Shown: in pieces, positions 1 to 12,551 of the stretch | Numbering within the stretch: position 1 is the stretch's first letter | Layout of the letters: every line of letters starts with the position of its first letter | Origin: Diploscapter coronatus | Taxonomy: Eukaryota > Nematoda > Chromadorea > Rhabditida > Rhabditidae | Length of the DNA: 64,000 nt | Direction of reading: 5' to 3' | Assembly: GCA_964036155.1 (NCBI GenBank) | Contig: OZ038422.1 | Location: forward strand, 55,451,201 to 55,515,200 | Notes under the pieces: model-generated | Told to the model about the DNA's origin: nothing | Databases searched by the model: none | The model's input: the letters and a program-made list of their open reading frames with translations, nothing else | Translations under genes and position numbers: made by a program

Positions 1-2707
1 CAAAGAAACCCGAGCCAATTGTGCCTCTCGTCACGGCTGCTTTTCTCGATGAAAGGTATTTTATTCATATTTCCCTGAAATTACTTTATCTCTTTCAGAG
101 GCATAGCCTTTCCCAATGCCCGAGTTCGAACTCGCTTGGTTTACCTGTTCTCTCGGTTCGTCAAGGCGCACAAAAATACATTGAGTTCTCTCGTTTCTGA
201 GGTAATAACTTTTTTAATAATATTTTTCATTAAAAACTAACTGGCATCAATTCTATGTTCTTCGTTTCAGATAATCACCCGCCTCGCCCCACTTCTAGCA
301 GTTTCCCCCCAGGACGTTCAGCTGCTGACTCACGAGGACCAGGCCTTTGTCTTCGAGGCCACTTCCACTCTCATTGTCAATGGAAATCTTACTGATCAGT
401 TGAAGGTCAGCAAATACGACATTACAGATTAATCGTTTGAAAGCATTGAAGATAAAATGCTCTATTTATTTATTTATTTATTTATCTTTTCTCATTTGAT
501 CGATATATTTCTGCTCTATAGCATACTCTCTAAATGAATCGTGTGAGTTGACAATTTCATACTTGACCAATCTACCAATAGTCGATTATTGTAACTTTCA
601 GAAGCAATACCTGGATGAGCTATGCAATTCGCTGCTTGTGAAGTACAATGCGGCAGTGGAAGAACTGAAAGAAGCAGCAACGATGGTCGGAGATGCGGGG
701 GTCGAGAGGAGGAACCTCATCGTACAGTTCATGTGCAATATTATCACTTATGCAGGGTAATTTTTCTTTCGTTTGAACATATTCCATCAAGATTATCAGA
801 TTAGAGTTGTGTGATATTTTAGTCTTTATTTAAGATATTGAAAATTTACACGGTTTTATTTCTGTGCTCGAGTTTGTAAGAATTCGATAATTTTAACAAG
901 TATTACATAGTGAAATTTCAAGCTTCTTTTTATCGCATTAAATCAAGATCGAAACTCCATACCAGTGCCATTTTTTCCAGAATTACTTCAGCTTCAAATG
1001 TTTTTTCTTCTTTCAGCCGAATCTCGAAGGGCTTTGTGAACGTGTCCGTGGTGGAGCAATGTGGCTGTGCGGATTCCTTCCTCAATCTGATGTCAGTCTT
1101 CCTCGCCTCCCTCTCTCCCTCGACTCTGGCTCTGCTCGAACCCCTCAGACCTTATGCTCACAGGTTTATTTCTTTCTCTCTCTTTAGTAAATTTCTAAAT
1201 TCCTTATTTCAGACTGGTTGTTTGTCTGGAGAATCGCTTGCTTCCCGTACTTCCTCTGCTGCTCTCTTCCATTGCATCTGTAAGTCATATTTGTATTTGA
1301 TCGAGACAAGTTTCTTTTAAAAACATGTTTGAAGTGCTATTTTTATCGATTTCAAAGAAATAAATCGAAACCATCTCTGCTTTCCAAAATTAGCATTCGT
1401 TTCAATCTGAATTTCATCTTACCAAAACGAGAATGAGATGATTGCCATTTTGGTGTAATTATAAAAAAAAAATTTGAAGGGCATTTCATAAATTCTCAAC
1501 ATTTCTCATGCCCTTCATTGCAGATATCGAACGACCTCGACACAGTGCAGCACCTGCTGATTTTCTGCCATCAGGTGGTTTCCAAATACAAGAAGGACGT
1601 GATTTGCGTGGGCGACCAGCTCGTAGAAATACTCACAAAGTCTGCACAGCTCTGTGAGGAAACTAGTGGAGTTTCTGAATACGTGCAAGGTTTGAATGAT
1701 TTGTCAATTTCTAAAACTAACTTATAAAAATTAGTCTTTTCCAATCAAAATGCATTTTCGCTTTCAGAAGATTCCCAGCGTGGTCTGCTGTATGTGAGAA
1801 GAGGCTTCCTGCAGCTGCTCGTTGTCTGTTTCTCCAATGAAATCATCTCGCAAATTACATCAGGTTTTTCAGTATCTGTCTTATTTCATAAAACCGCGAT
1901 TTTCAGAAGCAATAGTGGGTCGTCTCGTGGAATCGGCCTGCAAACTGGCTCTGTGCTGCGATCACGCCTCGCAGAAACTGGCCGTGACCGTGCTGGCCAG
2001 GGCTTGTGTTCTCAATGCCGCCTGGTGGGAGTCGATTCTGAGAACCTGTCTGCAAGTACCCATGATGCAGCATATTCATTCTGAGGATGCCGCTAGCACT
2101 CTGGTAACTAAATTACATTTACGTTTGACAAAATATGTATGCAAAGTTTCTATTCGTCTTTTTTCGTATCTTTATATGTTTGTCTTTTTACGAAAACAGT
2201 ATCGAGTGCGCGCTACTCTATTTTTTTTTAAATATCCAATACGAATTTTCATTTAGTTGATCCACGAAGTGTCAGGCGCCCTTCTGAAGATGCGCGACTC
2301 GAATCCCTCGGCCTTTTCGGCCGCTCTGGGAGCCCTGCTGCCTGCCCCTTACAACGAGCAAATCCACCACACTCTCACTGCCTACAAGGGAAAGGAACTC
2401 GACAACCATCTTATTCAGGTCAGAAGTTTCAACGGATATCTTAAAATATATCTTTTCGAGAAATTATTATGGAAAAGCTCCTAGATAGAACATTTTATAA
2501 CATAACTCATCTAGGCGAAGTCAAAATGTTTAAAAAATCGAGCTTGATATTGAAATCGAAATTCTCGTTTATTCTTGTAATAAACAAGATTAGAAAGCGA
2601 AAATATGCAAGCAATTATAAGTGCCGAATATTTTGCAGGTCTACACAGTCATGAAGCAGTCCTTACAACCCGCAGTGAGCAGTGCAGAAGGCAATGGAAA
2701 CAGGTGA
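1..2707 (+). CDS. xpo-3: Exportin-T (tRNA nuclear export receptor), C-terminal half, 5' end outside window
   Basis: Spliced exons give a continuous HEAT-repeat-like protein closely resembling the C-terminal half of exportin-T (XPOT/Los1), the Ran-GTP-dependent receptor that carries mature tRNA out of the nucleus. The most telling block is the second exon (102-200), which reads RTRLVYLFSRFVKAHKN; the matching motif in the family is RTAYLFSRFVK. Later exons encode stretches such as IVQFMCNIITYAG, LENRLLPVLPLLLSSI and WWESILRTCLQVP. Most introns are short with GT...TTTCAG borders. The last exon (2639-2707) ends MKQSLQPAVSSAEGNGNR and a TGA. The N-terminal Ran-binding half lies upstream of base 1. 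The stop sits within a sequence that could also be a donor (CAGgtgatt), so a further exon is possible but not needed. The symbol follows the C. elegans orthologue name. Convergent with the next gene. Confidence 0.9.
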
Positions 2708-3609
2708 TTGACTTATGGAGAAGAGCAAGCGATGATGAATCAACAGTTCGAAAGGCCGGTACAAATTATTCACTAGTTCATATTTGGGTGTAATTAGATT
2801 TATACACAAGTGAGAATATCGGTAACACATCAGGAATACTGTTTCTTTTTCAACGTATTACAAATGTTCTCACTTGTGTTAAAAATCTACTCATCATACC
2901 CTTTACATTTCAATATTGAATTTACGCCCATTCAAGATTGCTCAAATATTCAAATTAAAGTTGTCTAAATTTCATTTTTATTCTTTTTACTTTTCTGGCA
3001 TTCTTTTTTTTTTTATCATTAACTCACGAAGTTATTTCAAAATTCGGTTAGCAAATTTTCATCAACTTCTTGAGTTGGTAAAATTTTGCTCTATCAGAAT
3101 TGTCCTGGTTTAAGGGTATTGTCATCGATTAGTCTCCCTGTTGTTGTTTTGTATTGTTTCCCTGTTATTTTCCCCTCTTTCTGCTAATCGAGTGCCTTGA
3201 AATTTCCCCCTGTTCCTCTCGTTTCGGAGTTTCTGAATGTCTCCACCTGTTTCTACATCACTGGTTATTTGCTTCTTTCACTTTGCTTTCATTTTGGCGT
3301 TCATAACTTTGATTTTCAGCTAAATTGCTGCTTCTGTCCTCGAGTAACGAAAAATTGCATACTTCAAAATTTATGCAATTATCGTCATTCGACAGTCCCG
3401 AACATTGTTATTCTCGGAGACATTCAGAGTTCATTTTATCACAGAAACAAAATATCGAACTTCTGAACGCATCTGATTGTTATCTTCATTATTGTTGATT
3501 TGATTTGTTAGTTGTTCATTGTCTGCTCAAAATGATTCGGTTTAATAAAGCCATTCATTCCATGTTCTTAATGAAAATTTATTCAGACGAAATTGAATGT
3601 TCACAATAG
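2708..3609. other. Intergenic, 3' flank of exportin-T and of the next gene
   Basis: No convincing coding exon on either strand. The stretch lies between two converging genes and probably holds both 3' UTRs. An AATAAA on the plus strand near 3544 could serve exportin-T. A short hairpin at about 2798-2891 has arms around ACACAAGTGAGAA and its complement, with a loop of about 35 bp. The remainder is AT-rich. Confidence 0.6.
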
Positions 3610-4397
3610 TCACTTCTTATTATTAGCACCACTTGTTTTACCCTTGGGTTTCTTCTGCTCGAGGATTGTCCGTCCGACTTTTTCTGTCATTCTCTCAAGT
3701 CGATTCAAGCGGTCTCGAGCCAGTTGTCTAAAGACGATCATTTTCAATCAATTTAGAGGATGATTATTGGAAATTCAGTGTGCGTCAAAGGTCTGGACTG
3801 CGTTTATGTTTCTTCATGAGGTTGCGTAAAATTTCATTATCAGGACGAGATGAAACTAAACTATGTCGTTGAACAGTCTTTACCTAGATAATGATAAAGA
3901 CCATATTTCCTTCGGAAGAAATTTTCTATTATCTTAACCGACTCAGACATTTAGTACACTTAAAGTTGGTCAAGATTGTCAATTTCTTACTTCTTGCTGA
4001 CTCTCGATTTCAATATCTGCCTGTCAATTTTCAACATTTCTTCAACGATCTGAGGGTCTTTGAAGACAAGATCAGCCTATAATTATTGAAAAATCAGACA
4101 TATCTTCCTGAACTGTTTAATTCGAAAATCGATAGCATTTTAATAGCTGATCTAAAAATAGAAACGTACGCTAAAGTGAATTAACTACTGTTTATAAATG
4201 TTCATTGAAATTTTGACCAGTTGAATTATTCAAATCCGATGTAAAAGTGAACTGCATTAACCATCATTCAGAACTAGTTTCAATTTACTGACCTCGAATT
4301 CATCTAAGTTTTCATAGGACGATTGATTTGCAGAATTCTTATTTCTCTCGAGCTGTTTACCATCAACGGGCTGGCTCGATGACGCTTCGTTTGTCAT
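3610..4397 (-). CDS. Small hydrophilic, probably coiled-coil protein (102 aa), unrecognised
   Basis: Three exons join in phase: 4293-4397, 3991-4076 and 3610-3727, totalling 309 nt. The protein starts MTNEASSSQPVDGKQ, continues into a charged segment with DLVFKDPQIVEEMLKIDRQ and RDRLNRLERMTEKVGRTI, and ends with a lysine-rich tail GKTSGANNKK. The regular spacing of Leu/Ile among Lys, Arg and Glu suggests a helix or short coiled coil after residue 35. No catalytic or transmembrane motif is visible. TTTTCAG lies six bases before the ATG with no paired exon in view, which is what a trans-spliced leader acceptor looks like. It follows CNOT4 on the same strand with a gap of about 600 bp, so a downstream position in an operon is possible. 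I do not recognise the family. Confidence 0.75.
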
Positions 4398-4998
4398 ATT
4401 TAGGCTGAAAATTGTATTTATCTGAACTCAAATTCAATAACCAAACAATGTACATTTCTGTGGAATTCGACTCTTGCTATTGTCAAAAACGGAACTCGAT
4501 CTTTTTCAAAATATTTACTGTGTCCGTATAAATTTTTGTAGCTTCTTAAAGATCATCGAAACAGAGTTTGAGATAAAACTACAGAAATAGGGTTGGTGCT
4601 CGACTAGCGAGATAAAACGATAGGATAGTGGGGAAGGGATGAAGAGACGAAAGGCTACAAAAACAGGTGAAATGTTAGAAAACGAGGGGAGGGGAGGGAA
4701 AATAAATGACTGGAAAGAATCCTCGACTACAATTGAACCAAATTAAATCAGAGAACAGGAAATCAGTAATTGAATAATCTCTTCGAAAGATTGGCAAGAG
4801 GTTACGAGCAGAGCAGTCTGTTCACTGCACCACCAACCACCTGCTCAATCAATAGGTCGAATGACAAAAAGATATACGAACACACCAAAATAGGACAGAG
4901 AGGGGAATAGAAGAGGAGAAGATGAAGAATTGAAAAGAAAGGGAAGGGAAGGGAACTGGGAAAGAGATGTCAAACAACAATATGTCAATAATTTATCT
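4398..4998. other. Gap between CNOT4 stop and the next start, purine-rich on the plus strand
   Basis: No exon found. The plus strand has long GA-rich runs (for example around 4620-4700 and 4900-4970), so the CNOT4 3' UTR on the minus strand would be pyrimidine-rich. In nematode operons such pyrimidine-rich spacers are common between stop and trans-splice acceptor, but this gap is longer than usual. Confidence 0.5.
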
Positions 4999-7900
4999 TT
5001 ATCTATGAGAGAATCCAGAAAATCCTGGCGGAGGATCGTTGCTGGCTGATTGTACGGACGGGTGGAGTGGGTGGTTGAGACTGTGGAAGAGGGTCGAAGA
5101 TGGAACGGGAGGACTCGAGTTGCTCTGCAAAGTGAGTAAATGAGGACAAGGAAGGGGGGAGCCAGTCACATACTCCATTCTGATGCGAATGTTCCAGATC
5201 TGACAGGAAACGAATGTTCACGTTCGGCAACAAAGCCTTGAATCCCTGCTGCCACTCAGATATCGAAGTCCCCTGAAAAGCGAAAATATAAATTCTTGAA
5301 ATTGCATTTTCAAATTGTGAAGAAGCAACATGAAGATGTTCTTCTTTCGAAATAGGAATAGGATTTTTCCAAATAAGTTGCTTTATCCCCTACGACTAGC
5401 ACTAATAATATAATAATGGTAATCTTCTAAAAATGAAAGCTAAGAATTAGCAATCAAGCCACTTCAGCATAATATAATGAATGAATTGTGATGAATACCT
5501 GGGAATTGTGCTGTTGCATGATAGAGGCAGGTCGCTGAATGCATTGGAATCCAGGAGGAGCCCCATTCACATAGCTGCTGTAGCCGAGTCCCGCAACCCC
5601 TGTCCCATTCTCGTACAGACTTCTCAGCTGATGGTTGCTGCTCTCTGGGTTTGCGTGTGCAGATTGCAACCCATACCTGAAATGAAACCAATTGAAATGG
5701 TCATCAAGTCCAATAGTGGGGGTAATTTGTAATTCAAGCACCCAGATTTGTAGCACAAATATTTAGATGTCAAGTTAAATCTTATTAAATATAGAAACAT
5801 TTTTGTAATAGAAAAGTTTGATCAGCCTATTACTAAACGTGGCTGAAATAGTCGTTATTTTGAGTTTCAAAAGATTGGGAAATATTAAAAGCTGGAAAAC
5901 AGCTTACATTTCGTATGGAGACTGAACGTGGTGAGAGGAAGTGCTGGTGGAGTTGGAAGACGCAGGGAAAAGGGGCAGACGACCCCACAAATCACACAGA
6001 GAGGACGACGAATCGCTCGGCATCGAGGGCAGCCAGTTGGAGGATGTGTTACTGCTGCTGCTGCAAAGAAATATGAATGAGAAAATATCATTGCAGTCCG
6101 GCTAAGTTACATTAAATTTAAAATGGAGGAGAAAGGCACGCAATTCTCGCATTGATGAGACAATATTCGTTACCCTACGACACATTGTACACAATTGGTT
6201 ACTATCGATTTTAGTAGGCGCACAAAATCAGCTGTGTGCAATGTGTTCGTAGGGTAACGAGTAGTCTCATTAATACGAGAATTGTGTCTTTTTCCTCCTC
6301 CATTTAAAATTTAATGTCAAGTAGTCGGATTTCAACAATATATGAGAAAAGGGAATACCAACCTGTTCTGCTGCTTGGATTTCTCCTCTTCCAGAAGCAT
6401 AGCCAGTCCCTTGGAGGATTCGGAGAATGGATCGAATCCCAGATCGTCGTCTGCAGACAAATAGTCCGTCATATCTGCAAAAATGTAATATAAGATTGAA
6501 GAGATTTCATATTTCAAAGTCAGCAGTATCATCAAAAAGTCTAATTGAATCGATTCGCACTACTTGAACGTGGAAAGGCAAAACTTTGGTTTAGATTTGG
6601 ATTCCTTAAAAATTTCCACCTTATTTCCCTAGTTTGTTTAAGACACGTTATTTGTAAAAAGCGAGTTTCTCAGAGGGAGGGGTGGTACCAAAAAATTCTA
6701 TATGCAAATTTTGGACTGGTATTTTGTCTCTGGGGGTTTCCGATTACGCTTCTTACGAATGACGCGTCTCAACTACTTCTTCAGATGAAAATTCATGAAA
6801 GCAGACTCACCAGAAGATGAAGGAACAGCAGCACTGCTCTGGATGGAGGAAGAAATCGGCACAGACCGGTTGTTGGTGATGGACTGAGAGGACAGTGCAG
6901 CAGGCGGTTGCGGAGTCAGGCCGAGGAGGGTCTGCCAGTTCGTCAAAGGGGCTGGTGCTTCACACACTGGGGCTGGAGCTGGAACTCGGCCTGAGCCATA
7001 GTCCTCCGACGCGAATCTGAAAGTTTGGACGATGATTGTTGAACATTAAATTGAAAAAGATATATTACAAACGTTTACAAGAAAAGAAATATCAAGATTA
7101 GATTTGCAAGAAATAATCGTAACTAAAGTGGAGATGTGAAATTGCTAAAGCGTTTTATAAATGACTAAACGCTGAACATCTGCACATCAATATTAGTTAA
7201 CTTTAAAAAATAAGATATAATCGAAATAGCTTGCCTGATTTGATTGAAATCGTCAGTATTCAGTTGAGCGGCTGCTCCCGCAGAACTGCCATTCGATTCC
7301 TGTGCCTGTGTCTGAATATGTCCGGATTCATTTCCATTCCCTTGTCCTTGTCCGTGTGCTTCCAACTGATTCTCCTTGTTGTTCGTTTCAAACGCAGTCA
7401 TTCGATTCATCTGCAATTTCATTTTTAAACAGGAGAAATGATCAAGAAACGTGAAATAAAAATTGAATGAAAACGACGCCTAATGTTCTGTATCTTCCGT
7501 ACAATCGTTTTATCGGGCTCACCTTTTATACGTGCGAGAAAACAAATCGCGTTTCAACCCTAAAACTTCGGCTCCAATAAAAAATGAAAGCGTTTCCCCT
7601 TTTATAAAGAAGAAAAGAAGCAGCGCTCGCATTTTGACTGGATCAAGGGTTTTCGGGTTGGAGCGCGATATGTTTTGTCTCGCATATAAAAGGCGAGCTC
7701 GATAGCACTATTGTGTACTGCGATTCAGACCGATTAAACTGATCTAAGCAAGTTGCATCTCATTTCCACCTACCCTCTGCTGTTGTTGTCCGCCTCCACC
7801 AGGTCCATTGTTAGCAGTAGCGATTTCCTGCGATCCCACCCCCGAGTCGGCACTGGTTGTGCTCCTGGCATCCTCGTCGGGAGGACCGCTGCTGCTCCTG

Positions 7901-9997
7901 CCTCCGCTGGTCTCCTCGCTCTGCGCCCGGTCTTCCCTGTCTGTCGATTCCCCTTTGTCCCAGTTGCCTGCCGAATTCTTTTCACCTTCCATCGAGTTGA
8001 CGGCCGTCGAGTTGTTGCCCATGACCTTTGTGCCTGTGCCTCCAGGTCCACTACCAGTTCCTGTCTTGCTCAGCACTGTTTCAATCAGCCTACAAATCCT
8101 TTATTCCTCCCTTCTTCGTTTCTTCAAATCACTCACCTTTTCTCGTACTCCGTATGCTTTCCTTGATGCATGTCTTCCTTCGTGAAACTGATTTCAGAAT
8201 CCGCAATTTCATGTAGATACATGCACTCCTCAAATTCATCACATGAACATCAGGAAAAATAATGAAAGTTATTGGTATTTCAATAATGTGAAAAACCGAA
8301 TTTTTTAGAAAGATAAATCATCTCACTGATTATTATGAATCAGGTGAAGAGAAATTTTCGTTCACAAAAATCTTAAACTCTTTAAATTGTAATATAGTAA
8401 TACGTAAAATATGCTAGCATGGCCTGACTAACCGGTTTAAAGCATTTCTTGTTTTGCATGAAAGCAGAACAGTATTTGGTAGTGCCGAGAGAGGCCTTGA
8501 TGTTCCGTCCATCGAGTTGAGCGTTGTTCACTGCCTGAAATTGGGATATCATAACTCCTAATTGCTGTAATTCCCAGACGTGCTTCCTCAACTAACGACC
8601 CCAACAATACGAACGTTGACAATAAATGTAGGGAAAGAAAATTCCGAATATATCTTTCAAATCACCTGCTTTACCTTGATCATTTATAAAATGGCAACGA
8701 GTTTACTCATTCCTCTATTCAATTCTTGTCAACTATCAAATTACGACTGCGTAAATTTCTTCCCAAAACGAGGAAAAGAAAAAAAGCTAGTGTTTGGGAC
8801 AAAATTTTATGCAATCTCAAATTGCATAGATCATTTGATAAAAGAACAATACTTATTTTTGATTGGTTATAAACATTGAAAATAATGAAAATGATTCCTC
8901 GTACCTGTATACAACGCAGTGCCTCTTCGATCCTGCTGTAGGTGAGGTAGGCCGTGTAACTCGGGCCGTGCACCGCAGTCCCTCCTCCGCTGTTCAGAAT
9001 GTGCAGAGCCGTCGCATTCGCTGTTCCGATCACGATCTGCAAATCCACAATTTGAATGCTAATTTATTTTGTGAATTTGGCTAATAAGAAGAATATTCCT
9101 TTGTGAAAGTTCACATTTTGCGACTGATATAAGAGAGCATCTTATTCCGGGAATCGTAGTAAAAATAGAAAACAAGTGATTTCTTCACATTTCACTCCTT
9201 TGACAAGCTGTAGGATCGTTCCGTTAATTTTCATTTTCTAAGGAATATTCATTCAATTCCATTCGTCTTTTCAGCCCACCTTTTGGATCCGACCGAATCT
9301 GCCAAAATACTCCGGTTTCTTCAGCGTTTCGTAGTCGGCGACTCGCGGTGAGAGACCAACTACGTACACCAAATTCTGAATGCAACAACATTATTGGAGT
9401 CGATCAGGGACGTGTCCAACCTTTTGAAGGACCCGATAATTGGAGAGATACTGCCTGCACTCGCTGAGTCGAATCTTCTCAGCCTGTTGCTTCAGCCGTT
9501 TCTCGTCCTTCAATCGCTGCACATCCGCAGTCGAAAGAGGCTGCAAGTCACTGTTTAGTTTCTACAAATTTTCTATGCAAACTTGATTGTGGAATATTAT
9601 AAAACGGAAAAAAGTTTCATTAGTTCTTATATGCTTCTTCTCTCTGCATATTTTCGCAAACTACGGATTGCAGGATTTCTGAATATCCACCGTCATCTTC
9701 TGGACTAACCTTGAAATTAGCAGGTAGTTCAGGGTACGGCTGTCGACAGGCAGGACACAGTCCATTCTCGTCAGTCCGCAATCGATGCCAGCAGAATCGA
9801 CAGATCTGGTACTCGCACTTGCACGGGTAAAAGTTTATGTCATCGATTTCGAGTGTCTCCATGCAGAGTGGGCACTGAAATGGGAAGGTTGAGTGGGGAT
9901 TCTGATGAGCTATTCCAGCAGCCAATCAATCACATCCTGATTGGTTGTCTCCAAAACTCACCTCCTTATCAGATTGGTCGTCGCTAGAGCAGGACAT
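4999..9997 (-). CDS. ntl-4: CNOT4/Not4 E3 ubiquitin ligase, CCR4-NOT complex subunit
   Basis: About 15 exons give roughly 700 residues matching CNOT4 along its length. Order: MSCSSDDQSDKE, then a C4C4 RING (CPLCMETLEIDD..., CPACRQPYPE) in exon 9840-9878 and its continuation, a charged linker, an RRM (NLVYVVGLSPRVAD, then ASLGTTKYCSAFM), and a CCCH-like zinc finger ending CMYLHE. A long Ser/Gly/Gln-rich disordered region follows, then the conserved short motif DDLGFDPF (about 6430) and a C-terminal WQQGFKALLPNVNI block. The protein ends NDPPPGFSGFSHR. Family role: an E3 ligase that ubiquitinates ribosome-associated and other substrates and associates with the NOT deadenylase scaffold. One intron (donor near 7237) uses GC rather than GT. 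Introns near 6.1-6.3 and 7.5-7.7 kb hold hairpin elements. Symbol by C. elegans orthology. Confidence 0.9.
6096..6331. mobile_element. MITE-like hairpin element in a CNOT4 intron
   Basis: A long imperfect inverted repeat. The left arm runs from about 6096 through ATTAAATTTAAAATGGAGGA and CAATTCTCGCATT to GTTACCCTACGACACATTG. The right arm repeats this in reverse complement, from CAATGTGTTCGTAGGGTAAC to TCCTCCATTTAAAATTTAAT and GTAGTCGGA. Arms of about 100 bp surround a short loop near 6213-6227. There is no coding capacity. This is the structure of a non-autonomous DNA transposon; target duplications could not be fixed by eye. Confidence 0.7.
7515..7702. mobile_element. Hairpin element with outward TATAAAAGG boxes in a CNOT4 intron
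   Basis: An inverted repeat: the left arm carries CTCACCTTTTATACGTGCGAG, then AAATCGCGTTTCAACCCTAAAAC. The right arm is its complement: GTTTTCGGGTTGGAGCGCGAT, then CTCGCATATAAAAGGCGAGC. Each arm contains TATAAAAGG pointing away from the centre, and a third TATAAAAGGGG lies inside on the minus strand (about 7597-7607). The element is about 190 bp with no open frame and sits wholly within an intron. Confidence 0.6.
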
Positions 9998-11518
9998 TTC
10001 GAGTTGAGAATGAGGCTGTACAAAAACAGAAGGTCGTTTGATTGCTGAAACGAATCGATTGGATTGAAACTTTGGAAATGGAATTGATTGTGAATTGAAG
10101 CAAGTTAGACTGATTGATAAGGAACGAGAACGAGAAAGGCAATCGAGGGCATGGGAATGGAACTGGGAGAATCGATCGATAGAGGGAGGGGAAAAATCGA
10201 TGGCAGGGGGCAGACAAAGGAGAGAGAATTACATGAGAAGACGAGAAGTGAGCGGAGCGGCAAAGCGCAAGACAGGAAATGAGGAGGGAAACTGAATGTC
10301 GAGGCAGGGCGAAGGGCAATTCGATTGAAGCAAAAGCAAAAGCAGAAACAGACATGCAAATGTGGAAGCTGGAAGGTCTGCGAAAGCACGTGACGACGAC
10401 GATAATGATGATCAACAGGGACTGGCACGAACGCCGTGGCTGCAGGGCTGTGCAAGAGAGGGAGAAAGGGAGGGAGGAATGAAAGGAATGAAGAGGGCTG
10501 CTGCATTGGTTGCATTGCCGCAAGGCTGTTGAAACAACAATCGATACAGCCAGCGAGTATCGATTGGTTGCAGATGGATGACGTAATGGACACAACATTG
10601 GACATGATTTTGAAAGAGCAGGTCGAAGAAGAATAAGGACGGACGGACAGACAGAGACAGCGGAATGAATTCAGAAATATCGATTGACGTAAAAGAGAGG
10701 GAAAGAACGAGAGAGTTCGAGAAATAGAGGATAGGGGATGGAGTGAATGGGGAGAGACGGGCAGACACAAGAGGATAGCAGCTGATGGAGGGAAAGGGGG
10801 AGCTGCTTCGTCGCAGTCGCAGAGGAGAAAGGAAAGAGTAAAAGAAAGGAGAAGGAGAAGGAGGAGAATGAGGTGAGTGACGACGTTCCGCAACTCGAAA
10901 GGGTATTCGATAACCTACACTCACTTGTAGTTCACATAATTCACATCCCCTAATATATTGAAATTTAGCTGATTCTGAAAATCGATTTCAATATTTAGAT
11001 GATTATCATATCATGGTGATCATTTGAAATCTCATTAATGTTGAGATCTAGAAACGAATACCTTAACCTTATCTTAAATTAGTCATTTACCCGAGACACA
11101 AATTAATTTTTCATAGCTGAGACTTGAGTTAGCGAAGTATTTTTTCTCACTAAATTAGCATGACGTTACTTTTTCTATACACTAGAAATATTATGATTTT
11201 TTTTTTCAAAATTTTATAACGAGCTCGGCAGTTTTTTTTTATCAAATTTATCAAAATATTTCCCTTTTTATCATGATTTTCATGCAAATGCTCGCTTTTA
11301 GAAAATCGCATGTGATTATCCAGCAAGATAAAGAAATTAAGATGAGGTTAAAATATTGAAAAGGATAATCAAGGACTAGTAGCCTGATGAAAATACAATA
11401 AATCTCACGGAACGAGCACATAATCACACAACAACTTAGATTCAGGCAATTTATTAAATTGTTATGCAAAGTCCACCCATTTTTGCGACATTTGCAGAAA
11501 AAAATTCGTGTCACCAAC
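9998..11518. other. CNOT4 upstream region with an 800-bp purine-rich tract
   Basis: From about 10090 to 10890 the plus strand is strongly GA-rich with CGAT-containing interruptions, so the CNOT4 5' flank reads as a pyrimidine tract. Long minus-strand open frames here are low-complexity Leu/Ser/Pro runs with no family resemblance and no consistent splice signals, and are taken as composition artefacts. The tract more likely represents the promoter or 5' UTR of CNOT4. From 10950 to 11518 the sequence is plain AT-rich. Confidence 0.5.
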
Positions 11519-11740
11519 TGTCTGATATCGCCAATTCCGATTATATTTTTACCGGATGGGGAATCTGCTCCAAAGTTAAAATCGAAAGCATAAGCAACAA
11601 ACAGTGAGTGGACACTTCGATTTTCTCCATTTCGCCTCGTCCACGTGTTTCCTGTTACTGTTTATTGTTTGTGTTTTCGGTTTTAGCTTTGGAGTAGATT
11701 CTCCATCCGGCAAAAATATAATCGGAATTAGCGATAGTAG
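11519..11740. mobile_element. MITE-like hairpin element, intergenic
   Basis: The left arm contains CCAATTCCGATTATATTTTT, then ACCGGATGGGGAATCTGCTCC and AAGTTAAAATCG. The right arm carries the complement: CGGTTTTAGCTTTGGAGTAGA, then TTCTCCATCCGGCAAAAATAT and AATCGGAATTAG. Arms of about 85 bp flank a loop of about 45 bp. No coding potential. It is distinct in sequence from the two hairpins inside CNOT4. Confidence 0.65.
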
Positions 11741-12551
11741 ATATTGCATTTTGAGTAAGCATAATTTCCTGAGATGTAGATATGATATCAAAAGTATTTT
11801 TCAGCTATATGAAATATTATACGGCATCTTTTGCGATGATTCTTTTTAAGAGTAAAATTTCTATATCACTATCGAATAACTCGTGGATCTCATTTCCGAA
11901 TGCATCTGATGATCATTTTATATCGGTTCGTCCGCATGCGATGGGAATTAGTTTCCTGTGTTCAACTTACGAAATGCTTATTTTGTCAAACTAAAAGTTA
12001 TTCAAATGAAAACATTTGTAGAGGGAATAAAATCTTTATAGTTTAAGTTATGAAGTAAAAATGCAAAAAATAGCATATTCATGTAAAGAAGTTGCATGCA
12101 TAATTTCTTAAAATTAAGTGTAGACGAGAAATGCGAATTTTCTTAGTGTACCTTTGATTGAAAAATCATAATCAGGCATATCGCGATGGTTTGTCAAAGT
12201 TCTATACGTAATTGTGAGAAAAAGCTATAATAATTATTATTTGAAGAATTAACTTTAATTATGGAACATTCTCGGAAACGATAGATTCACTTACTCCCGC
12301 ATATAAACGACGAAATAAATATGCATCATTATTGTGTCCTCAGACTAAATTTTCAGAAAAGATACAAATAATAACCTTTTTTAATGCATTACTGTTTACA
12401 CAAGTATGAAGTTGTATAAGCTGCCGTAATTATTGGACTAGAAGAAATTGATTTCGAAATGCATAAATATCGATCAGAATCAGCATGAATTGTACTTTGT
12501 AGTGATCGAGAAATATATCTCGACAATGGCAAAGATGAAGCTCTTGCATTA
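11741..12551. other. AT-rich intergenic, 3' flank of the SFRP gene
   Basis: No coding exon or RNA gene seen. The SFRP 3' UTR should lie at the right-hand edge of this stretch. Confidence 0.5.

Noticed and set aside
10105..10893. Long minus-strand open frame of 262 codons
   Set aside because: Low-complexity Leu/Ser/Pro/Phe runs from a pyrimidine tract; competing long frames overlap it on the same strand; no motif and no splice support.
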